Shown here: piece after piece, positions 1-4,861 of the stretch
How positions within the stretch are numbered: position 1 is the stretch's first letter
Layout: each line of letters begins with the position of its first letter
Notes under the pieces: generated by a model
Told to the model about the DNA's origin: nothing
Database searches by the model: none
What the model saw: only the letters and a program-made list of their open reading frames with translations
Made by a program: the position numbers and the translations under genes
Source of the DNA: Sulfuritalea sp.
GTDB taxonomy: Bacteria > Pseudomonadota > Gammaproteobacteria > Burkholderiales > Rhodocyclaceae
Assembly (NCBI GenBank): GCA_021738105.1
Contig: JAIPCS010000181.1
Coordinates: 1-6,655, forward strand
Direction of reading: 5' to 3'
Length of the DNA: 6,655 nucleotides

Positions 1-1122
1 TTCGGCATCAGGAAGCCGTCCCGCGGCCTCCTCATGGCGAGCCGCTGCTGTTGCGGAACGGATTCGTGAATTTTCCAGCAGCAGGTTCCAGCGTGTTTCT
101 TCTTCGGCCAGCGCTGCCTGCTGCGTGCGCCAATGCGCATCCTCGGCGCTCAATTGACTGAGCCGCGCCTCCAGTCGGCTGCGGGAATCCCGCAAATGGC
201 TGATTTCCGACTCGAGTCGGCTGACTTCGGTATTGGCGGCGAACATCTCGGCCTGTGCCGCATGCAACACATCCGATGCCGCATAGTGGCTCTCGCGTGC
301 ATGCTCCACGCGTGCCTCGATTTCCCTGAGTTGAGCCGTTTCCGCCTCAACACGATTGACCGCCTCGTCGACCTGCCGGGCCAGTTTCTGGACGTCGCTT
401 TTTGCGTCATTGCGCTTTTTCAGCCAGAGCAGCGTTTGCTTGCGCGAGACCTGATCGTGTAAATCGCGGTACTGCTGGGCAACGGTAGCCTGTGCCTGCA
501 AATGGCTGACTTGTGATTCCAGTTCGTTGCGGATGTCGTCGACCCGCGCGATATTTTCGCGGGCATCCTCAAGACGACGCTCGGTTTCCTTGCGTCGCTC
601 CTTGTATTTCGTTACCCCGGCGGCTTCTTCAAGGAAAAAGCGAAGTTCGTCCGGCTTGGCCTCGACGATGCGCGAGATCATGCCCTGACCAATGATGGCG
701 TACGCGCGCGGCCCCAGGCCGGTGCCCAGGAACAAATCGATCACGTCGCGCCGACGTACGTGCAAATTATTGATGTAATAGCTTGAATTGCCTTCGCGGT
801 CGAGCACGCGCTTGACCGTGATTTCGGCGTACTGACTCCATTGCCCTGCCGCCCGACCTTCCGCATTGTCGAAAAACAACTCGACGCTGGCCCGACTGAC
901 TTCCTTGCGATTGCCGGAACCCTTGAAAATTACGTCCTGAATCGATTCACCGCGCAATTCGGAAGCCTTGGATTCACCCAGCACCCAGCGCACGGCATCG
1001 ATGATGTTTGATTTGCCGCAGCCATTGGGACCCACAACGCCGGCCAGCTGCCCGGGGAAAAGCACGGTAGTGGGCTCAACAAACGACTTGAAGCCCGAGA
1101 GTTTCAGCTTGTTTAAACGCAC
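1..1122 (-). CDS. smc: Chromosome segregation ATPase SMC, N-terminal part (runs off left edge)
   Basis: SMC is a DNA-binding ABC-type ATPase that, as a dimer with ScpA and ScpB, compacts and helps segregate the nucleoid. Reading the minus strand from 1122 gives 374 codons without a stop. Residues 1-14 have the typical SMC opening ([14 protein letters not shown]). A Walker A motif GPNGCGKS lies at residues 31-38, followed by [12 protein letters not shown]. The head continues through [15 protein letters not shown] (113-127), FLGTGLG (131-137), [10 protein letters not shown] (143-152) and [15 protein letters not shown] (163-177). From about residue 180 to the edge the protein is charged, Glu/Arg/Gln-rich and heptad-like, as expected for the first coiled coil. 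Hinge, second coil and Walker B head would lie beyond position 1. The start is GTG at 1122, chosen because family members begin at this residue; no Shine-Dalgarno sequence is visible before it, and a TTG at 1149 is a poorer alternative. Full-length SMCs are about 1,150-1,200 residues, so roughly one third is present. Confidence 0.96.
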   Translation of the reverse strand, partial: MRLNKLKLSGFKSFVEPTTVLFPGQLAGVVGPNGCGKSNIIDAVRWVLGESKASELRGESIQDVIFKGSGNRKEVSRASVELFFDNAEGRAAGQWSQYAEITVKRVLDREGNSSYYINNLHVRRRDVIDLFLGTGLGPRAYAIIGQGMISRIVEAKPDELRFFLEEAAGVTKYKERRKETERRLEDARENIARVDDIRNELESQVSHLQAQATVAQQYRDLHDQVSRKQTLLWLKKRNDAKSDVQKLARQVDEAVNRVEAETAQLREIEARVEHARESHYAASDVLHAAQAEMFAANTEVSRLESEISHLRDSRSRLEARLSQLSAEDAHWRTQQAALAEEETRWNLLLENSRIRSATAAARHEEAAGRLPDAE

Positions 1123-1172
1123 GAGGGAGGAACCGGAAAAAGATGGCAAAAGTATGACGTCGAAGCCTGGCC

Positions 1173-1180
1173 ATTATAAT
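1173..1180. promoter_or_regulatory. Shared symmetric -10 element between smc and queF
   Basis: ATTATAAT is its own reverse complement, so it offers a perfect TATAAT hexamer on both strands: 1175-1180 for queF (plus) and 1178-1173 for smc (minus). A weak -35 candidate for the plus strand is ATGACG at 1154-1159 (4 of 6 matches to TTGACA, 15-bp spacer). I see no good -35 for the minus strand. Predicted transcript starts would be near 1187 (queF, leader about 27 nt) and 1166 (smc, leader about 44 nt). The -10 match is seen directly; promoter activity is inferred from the match and its place in the divergent gap. Confidence 0.55.
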
Positions 1181-1213
1181 CTGTCCCGACACTCATACTT
1201 GCATCCATACAGC

Positions 1214-1645
1214 ATGCCTAGTCCCGCCGCCCAATCCCGCGCCAAGCCGCTGGAAACCTTCGCCAACCCCGCGCCGCACCGGGATTATCAGATCCACATG
1301 GAAATACCGGAATTCACCTGCCTGTGCCCAAAAACAGGCCAACCGGACTTTGCCGTACTGACGCTGGATTACATTGCAGACAAGGTCTGCGTGGAACTGA
1401 AAAGCCTGAAGCTCTATATCTGGAGCTTCCGCAACGAGGGCCATTTTCATGAAGACGTCACCAACCGCATACTCGACGATCTGGTGAAAGCGACCAAACC
1501 TCGCTTCATGCGTCTCACGGCCCGGTTTTACGTCCGCGGCGGGATATTCACCAACGTGATTGCCGAACACCGCAAGAAAGGCTGGAAACCCGCCGCAAGG
1601 ATCGAGCTGGCGGAGTTTTCGACACCGTCGAATACCCGCGGCTGA
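1214..1645 (+). CDS. queF: NADPH-dependent 7-cyano-7-deazaguanine (preQ0) reductase QueF, short type
   Basis: QueF is a cytoplasmic enzyme that reduces the nitrile of preQ0 to the aminomethyl group of preQ1 using two NADPH, in the queuosine tRNA-modification pathway. It is a tunnelling-fold (T-fold) protein. The 143-residue product matches the short, single-domain QueF class rather than the long two-domain E. coli form. The segment [11 protein letters not shown] carries the catalytic Cys38, which forms a thioimide with preQ0, and Asp45 seven residues later, the same spacing as in the Bacillus enzyme. The QueF signature ELKSLKLY is at 61-68, and GHFHED (76-81) supplies the substrate-binding His79 and Glu80. 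ATG at 1214 is chosen because the reading frame upstream runs back through the promoter into smc; about 20 residues precede the conserved region. No clear Shine-Dalgarno sequence precedes it. It is divergent from smc and appears to be transcribed alone. Confidence 0.96.
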   Translation: MPSPAAQSRAKPLETFANPAPHRDYQIHMEIPEFTCLCPKTGQPDFAVLTLDYIADKVCVELKSLKLYIWSFRNEGHFHEDVTNRILDDLVKATKPRFMRLTARFYVRGGIFTNVIAEHRKKGWKPAARIELAEFSTPSNTRG

Positions 1646-1669
1646 GACCGTGATACCTACCGCGGTTTT
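1636..1669 (+). terminator. Possible terminator hairpin at end of queF
   Basis: Two copies of CCGCGG (1636-1641 and 1660-1665) can pair across an 18-nt loop, and the second is followed directly by TTTT (1666-1669). The first arm overlaps the last codons of queF. The loop is long and the T-run short, and CCGCGG is self-complementary, so this could be chance. Confidence 0.3.
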
Positions 1670-1827
1670 GCCTCACGCGAATCAGTCTGTAGCTCTCGCC
1701 CGGCGCCTGCCCGGTTATTAAAAGTCGGCGTTGGCGGGACGGTGGATGGGCAGGGCCAGGACAGCCACTGCCGATGGTTGGACGTATACGCAGACAGCTC
1801 ACATCAAACCGTCAGCGCAAGTGAATT

Positions 1828-1843
1828 ATTGCGTTGCAGCAAT
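1828..1843. promoter_or_regulatory. Inverted repeat ATTGC-N6-GCAAT, possible operator
   Basis: A 16-bp inverted repeat with perfect 5-bp arms (ATTGC and GCAAT) and spacer GTTGCA lies 41-56 bp before the start codon of the hydratase-acyltransferase gene. It overlaps the candidate -35 element, a usual place for a repressor site. Its TGC/GCA-rich character recalls operators of PhaR, the polyhydroxyalkanoate regulator, which would fit a PhaJ-like gene, but the match is only partial and the assignment is speculative. Confidence 0.3.
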
Positions 1844-1856
1844 TTCAGGCTAAGAT
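1829..1856 (+). promoter_or_regulatory. Weak promoter candidate for the hydratase-acyltransferase/ackA unit
   Basis: TTGCGT (1829-1834) and TAAGAT (1851-1856), separated by 16 bp, are the best sigma-70-like pair close to the gene; the matches are 3 of 6 and 4 of 6. A transcript starting near 1863 would have a leader of about 20 nt, carrying the ribosome binding site AGGGAG at 1871-1876. Confidence 0.25.
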
Positions 1857-1883
1857 AGTAATGCCGCTTCAGGGAGAGCGCTC

Positions 1884-3302
1884 ATGACACAGATTCAAGT
1901 CACGAATTCCGACTTCATCGAAAACCGGACGTTTGACGAAATTCGCGTCGGCGATAGCGCGAGTTTGGTGCGCACCTTGCGCCAGGAAGATATCCAGATG
2001 TACGCCATCATGTCGGGCGATATCAATCCGTCCCATGTGGATCACGAATATGCCCACTCGTCGATGCTGCGCGAGGTCATCGCCCATGGGATGTGGGGTG
2101 GCGCACTGATCTCCAATGTACTTGGCACCCAGTTCCCGGGGCCGGGAACGGTGTACAAGGACCAGACACTGCATTTCGCACTTCCGGTGAGGGTCGGTGA
2201 TACGCTGACCGTCACCATCACCTGCCTGAAAAAATTCCCCCGCACCCATCACATTGTTTTCGACTGCCTCTGCGTCAATCAGGACAAGCAGAAAGTCATC
2301 AGCGGTACCGCCGAGGTCCTGGCACCCACCGAAAAGATCAAACGCCTGAAGGCGAGTTTGCCGGACTTCAAGCTTTCGGCAACCCGCAAGGCACGGTTTG
2401 AGCACTTGCTTGAAATCAGCCGCGGCCTCGCCCCGATATCGATGGCTGTCGTCCATCCCTGCGATGCCGAGTCGCTCAAAGGCGCACTGCTGGCGCGTGA
2501 TCGAGGCCTGATTATTCCCACTCTGGTCGGGCCTGAAGAAAAAATCCGTCAACTGGCTGAATCTCATCAGCTCGACCTGCACGGCTGTACCCTGATCAAT
2601 GTCGCCCATAGCCATGCTGCGGCCGAGATCGCGGTTTCACTGGCACGCGAAGGCCAGGTTGAGGCCTTGATGAAGGGTTCGCTGCATACCGACGAACTGA
2701 TGAGCGAAGTGATCGACAAGGTGACCGGTCTGCGCACGGAAAGACGCATCAGTCACGTTTTCCTGATGGATGTGCCCACCTATCCGCGCCTGCTGTTCAT
2801 TACCGATGCAGCAGTGAATGTGGCGCCGGATCTCGAGGACAAGGTCGACATTGTGCAAAACGCAATCGACCTGGCCCTGATGCTGAAGATATCCGAACCC
2901 AAAGTAGCGATCCTCGCCGCCGTCGAGACGGTAAACGTCAAGATGCAGGCCACGCTCGATGCAGCCGCTCTATGCAAGATGGCCGACCGCGGCCAGATCA
3001 CCGGCGGTTTGCTGGATGGACCGCTGGCCTTCGATAACGCAATCTCGGTGGTGGCGGCGCGCACCAAAGGCATCAACTCCGTCGTGGCGGGTCAGGCTGA
3101 CATTCTGCTGGTGCCTGACATCGAATCCGGCAACATGCTGGCCAAGCAACTTGAATACCTCGCTGATGCATTGACCTCGGGAATGGTGCTGGGCGCCCGT
3201 GTGCCGATCGTCCTGACCAGTCGTGCCGACTCCGCCGAAACCCGCACGGCGTCGACCGCGGTAGCCGTGGTGATGGCGCATGCAAAGCGCCTGAAAGCCT
3301 GA
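1884..3302 (+). CDS. Bifunctional enoyl-CoA hydratase (MaoC/PhaJ-type) / phosphate acetyl- or butyryltransferase
   Basis: This 472-residue cytoplasmic protein joins two enzymes. Residues about 15-148 are a MaoC-like hot-dog domain of the (R)-specific enoyl-CoA hydratase family: the hydratase-2 motif MSGDINPSHVD (43-53) supplies the catalytic pair Asp46 and His51, followed by AHGMWGGALIS (67-77). After a linker (about 150-172), residues 173-470 are a phosphate acetyl/butyryltransferase domain that converts acyl-CoA and phosphate to acyl-phosphate and CoA. Its hallmarks are LVGPEEK (214-220), LMKGSLHTDEL (262-272), FITDAAVN (305-312), TLDAAALCKMADRGQI (357-372), DGPLAFDNA (378-386) and VPIVLTSRAD near the end. 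There is no N-terminal DRTGG/P-loop region as in long Pta enzymes. ATG 1884 follows a good AGGGAG site with about 7 nt spacing. The acetate kinase gene 28 bp downstream supports an acyl-CoA to ATP role. The architecture is a known protein family; the true acyl substrate and whether both activities serve one pathway are uncertain. Confidence 0.93.
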   Translation: MTQIQVTNSDFIENRTFDEIRVGDSASLVRTLRQEDIQMYAIMSGDINPSHVDHEYAHSSMLREVIAHGMWGGALISNVLGTQFPGPGTVYKDQTLHFALPVRVGDTLTVTITCLKKFPRTHHIVFDCLCVNQDKQKVISGTAEVLAPTEKIKRLKASLPDFKLSATRKARFEHLLEISRGLAPISMAVVHPCDAESLKGALLARDRGLIIPTLVGPEEKIRQLAESHQLDLHGCTLINVAHSHAAAEIAVSLAREGQVEALMKGSLHTDELMSEVIDKVTGLRTERRISHVFLMDVPTYPRLLFITDAAVNVAPDLEDKVDIVQNAIDLALMLKISEPKVAILAAVETVNVKMQATLDAAALCKMADRGQITGGLLDGPLAFDNAISVVAARTKGINSVVAGQADILLVPDIESGNMLAKQLEYLADALTSGMVLGARVPIVLTSRADSAETRTASTAVAVVMAHAKRLKA

Positions 3303-3330
3303 TTCAGGCTGGCAAGGCGCAGGAATAATC

Positions 3331-4530
3331 ATGGCCGATGCCATTCTCACGATCAACGCGGGGTCCTCTTCGATCAAATTCGCCCTGTTTGCACGTGACA
3401 CTGCGATTCCGCAGCAACCGGTATTGCTCGGTCAGATCGACGGTATCGGCGGTGGCCTGCAGCCTGCTCACCACAAGGCCACCGACGCCCATGGTCACAC
3501 GCTGGATGACTTTGACCTTGAACACGATACTCACGGCGAACTTTTGCACCAGGCCGCTTTGAAATTTTTGGTCGGATGGCTGCAAGGGCATGACGCAGGC
3601 TGGCACATATCAGGCGTCGGCCACCGCGTGGTGCACGGCGCGCAGAAGTTCTCGCAACCCGTTGTACTTGACGCCATCATGGTAGCCGCCCTGCGCGACT
3701 TGATTCCGCTGGCGCCGCTGCACCAGCCCCACAATCTGGCCGGTATCGACGCGCTGACCACTGCGCTGCCGGGTATTCCCCAGATCGCGTGCTTCGATAC
3801 CGCCTTTCACCGCAGCCAACCTGCGCTTGCCCAGGTTTTCGCCCTGCCGCGGGAACTCACTGCCAAGGGTGTGCGCCGCTATGGTTTCCATGGCCTGTCA
3901 TACGAGTACATTGCCGAGGTACTGCCGCAGCATATTGATGCACAGCGCGCCAGAGGGCGGGTCATTGCGGCGCATCTGGGCAATGGCGCTTCAATGTGTG
4001 CCATGAAGAATCTGCAGAGTCAGGCCTCGACCATGGGTTTTACCGCCATCGATGGACTGGTGATGGGTACCCGACCCGGCAATCTTGATCCAGGCGTACT
4101 CCTGTACCTGATGGATTATCAGCACATGGATGCAAACGCCCTGACCCGATTGCTCTACAAGGAATCCGGGTTGCTTGGGGTTTCCGGCATCAGTCAGGAC
4201 ATGCGGGTACTACTTGAATCGACAGCACCTGAAGCCAGCGAAGCGATCGATCTGTTCTGCTATCGTGCCGTACGTGAAATCGGCGCGCTTGCAGCAGTTT
4301 TGGGAGGTCTGGACGCCCTCGTGTTCACCGGAGGCATTGGCGAGCATGCCGCCCGTGTGCGCGAGAAGATTTGTACCCCTCTCGATTGGCTTGGTATCAA
4401 GCTGAATTCGTCCGCCAACACCCGAAACGACAAAAATATTTCAGCCGAAGATAGCCAGATTGAGGTCTGCGTGATACCCACGAATGAAGAGTGGATAATT
4501 GCCCGACACACGGCCGAATTAATTTCCTGA
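3331..4530 (+). CDS. ackA: Acetate kinase
   Basis: Acetate kinase interconverts acetyl-phosphate plus ADP and acetate plus ATP in the cytoplasm, completing the pathway begun by the upstream acyltransferase. The 399-residue product has the usual length and the ASKHA-fold signatures: INAGSSSIKFALF (8-20, with Asn9), GHRVVHG (97-103, Arg99), CFDTAFH (154-160, catalytic Asp156), RYGFHGLS (183-190, His187), AHLGNGAS (214-221), MGTRPGNLDPG (245-255, catalytic Arg248), FTGGIGEHAARVRE (332-345) and PTNEE (383-387, metal-binding Glu near 386). Residue roles are transferred from the Methanosarcina enzyme by alignment by eye. AGGA at 3321-3324 lies 6 nt before ATG 3331. The short 28-bp gap with no terminator implies co-transcription with the fusion gene. 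The length and motifs favour acetate kinase over the shorter butyrate kinases, though related enzymes also take propionate. Confidence 0.97.
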   Translation: MADAILTINAGSSSIKFALFARDTAIPQQPVLLGQIDGIGGGLQPAHHKATDAHGHTLDDFDLEHDTHGELLHQAALKFLVGWLQGHDAGWHISGVGHRVVHGAQKFSQPVVLDAIMVAALRDLIPLAPLHQPHNLAGIDALTTALPGIPQIACFDTAFHRSQPALAQVFALPRELTAKGVRRYGFHGLSYEYIAEVLPQHIDAQRARGRVIAAHLGNGASMCAMKNLQSQASTMGFTAIDGLVMGTRPGNLDPGVLLYLMDYQHMDANALTRLLYKESGLLGVSGISQDMRVLLESTAPEASEAIDLFCYRAVREIGALAAVLGGLDALVFTGGIGEHAARVREKICTPLDWLGIKLNSSANTRNDKNISAEDSQIEVCVIPTNEEWIIARHTAELIS

Positions 4531-4578
4531 GTAGTCACTTTCACTGATTTCCAGACTCACAGGGAATGTCGAGGTACC

Positions 4579-4597
4579 GAATCGCTTGGCACGATTC
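4579..4597. repeat. Small inverted repeat (GAATCG/CGATTC) downstream of ackA
   Basis: Perfect 6-bp arms GAATCG (4579-4584) and CGATTC (4592-4597) enclose a 7-nt loop 48 bp after the ackA stop. There is no following T-run on the plus strand. On the minus strand the hairpin is not followed by a T-run either. It may be a processing or 3'-end stabilising structure, or chance. Confidence 0.35.
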
Positions 4598-4651
4598 CTC
4601 CCTAGCAAAAACCGGCCCTGAGAGGCGAAAAACAAGTTAAAGCCAATGCTC

Positions 4652-4680
4652 GAAAAGAGCGGTCATCCGCTTGTTTTTCT
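4652..4680 (+). terminator. Rho-independent terminator of the hydratase-acyltransferase/ackA unit
   Basis: The stem AGCGG (4658-4662) / CCGCT (4667-4671) closes a TCAT tetraloop, with a G-T wobble and further A-T pairs possible at its base from the preceding GAAAAG. It is followed by a T-rich tract ending at 4680. A-rich upstream arm, GC stem and T-tract are the standard layout. It lies about 120 bp after the ackA stop and just before the nrdJ control region, so it would insulate the two units. Confidence 0.7.
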
Positions 4681-4702
4681 ATCCATTTTCACCATCAAAA
4701 AC

Positions 4703-4718
4703 ATACTATATCTAGTAG
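4703..4718. promoter_or_regulatory. NrdR box upstream of nrdJ
   Basis: The core ACTATATCTAGT (4705-4716) matches 11 of 12 positions of the NrdR-box core ACTATATATAGT as I recall it, and the 14-mer TACTATATCTAGTA is palindromic except for its centre. NrdR is a zinc-finger/ATP-cone repressor that shuts off ribonucleotide reductase genes when dATP is high. The location 144 bp upstream of an RNR start codon makes the assignment strong. NrdR itself is not encoded in this window. Confidence 0.8.
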
Positions 4719-4735
4719 CGTGTTTTATCCGCCGC

Positions 4736-4750
4736 ACTAGCCGTTTTAGT
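4736..4750. promoter_or_regulatory. Possible degenerate second NrdR half-sites
   Basis: ACTA (4736-4739) and TAGT (4747-4750) are the outer half-sites of an NrdR box but are separated by 7 bases instead of 4. The centre is about 32-33 bp from the centre of the first box, close to the three-helical-turn spacing usual for NrdR box pairs. The half-sites and spacing are seen directly; that this is a functional second box is inference. Confidence 0.4.
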
Positions 4751-4786
4751 AAGTCTTTGTTTTTTTGTAGTAATAATTTTTTGCTT

Positions 4787-4813
4787 TTCACACTTCAAAG
4801 CCGGGGGTATGCT
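4787..4813 (+). promoter_or_regulatory. Candidate sigma-70 promoter for nrdJ
   Basis: TTCACA (4787-4792, 5 of 6 to TTGACA) and TATGCT (4808-4813, 4 of 6 to TATAAT) are separated by 15 bp, slightly short. It would start transcription near 4820, about 42 nt before the ATG. In that case the NrdR box lies about 100 bp upstream of the start. A promoter nearer to the NrdR box, within the AT-rich stretch, cannot be excluded and would give a longer leader. Confidence 0.35.
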
Positions 4814-4840
4814 TCGTTGCTCACGGGATACCTAACTCCG
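4802..4840 (+). ncRNA. Predicted hairpin in the nrdJ leader
   Basis: In this 39-nt segment, GGTAT (4806-4810) pairs with ATACC (4828-4832) and, outside it, CGGG (4802-4805) pairs with TCCG (4837-4840, one G-U pair) across a one-sided TAAC bulge. The loop is 17 nt. It ends 21 nt before the nrdJ ATG, so it could be a cis-acting leader element. It is only fully transcribed if the promoter lies upstream of 4802, which conflicts with the promoter candidate at 4787-4813. Confidence 0.35.
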
Positions 4841-4861
4841 ACATAGCCATCGAAAGAGACC

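Larger units (their letters stand above)
1646..1883. other. Non-coding gap between queF and the hydratase-acyltransferase gene
   Basis: I see no convincing gene on either strand in these 238 bases. Besides the possible queF terminator, the gap holds an imperfect hairpin at 1749-1772: GGCAG/CTGCC outer stem, GGC/GCC inner stem, one bulged A and a 7-nt loop. It has no T-run, so it is not a standard terminator. An 8-bp palindrome CGTATACG lies at 1783-1790. The 3' end carries the promoter and inverted-repeat candidates listed separately. A GCCACTG string near 1764 is reminiscent of cobalamin riboswitches, but the rest of that RNA is missing. Confidence 0.5.
4531..4861. other. AT-rich intergenic region between ackA and nrdJ
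   Basis: This 331-bp stretch has no gene I can support. Its first part carries a small hairpin and a probable Rho-independent terminator closing the ackA unit. From 4681 to 4800 only 39 of 120 bases are G or C, far below the flanking genes, and the region includes T-runs (4762-4766, 4777-4782) and the NrdR box. Its last 60 bp become GC-richer and form a predicted leader hairpin. A 66-codon reading frame starting at 4646 crosses the terminator and the NrdR box and has no ribosome binding site, so it is not called. Confidence 0.7.

Noticed and set aside
968..1213. N-terminal extension of queF back into smc
   Set aside because: The extra 82 codons are antisense smc sequence plus the promoter gap; QueF homologues start near the ATG at 1214.
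1740..1800. Possible cobalamin riboswitch fragment (GCCACTG string at about 1764)
   Set aside because: The other conserved elements of the cobalamin riboswitch are absent nearby, and the gap precedes the hydratase-acyltransferase gene rather than the B12-dependent nrdJ.
1548..1802. 84-codon minus-strand reading frame overlapping the queF end
   Set aside because: It overlaps a confidently identified gene, has an arginine/serine-rich low-information product, and no ribosome binding site or recognisable motif.
1869..2615. 248-codon minus-strand reading frame inside the fusion gene
   Set aside because: It lies entirely antisense to the well-conserved hydratase and acyltransferase domains; its length is explained by the codon bias of the real gene.
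4646..4846. 66-codon plus-strand reading frame before nrdJ
   Set aside because: It spans the terminator hairpin, the NrdR box and the promoter candidates, has no ribosome binding site, and its Phe/Leu-rich product reflects only T-rich DNA.
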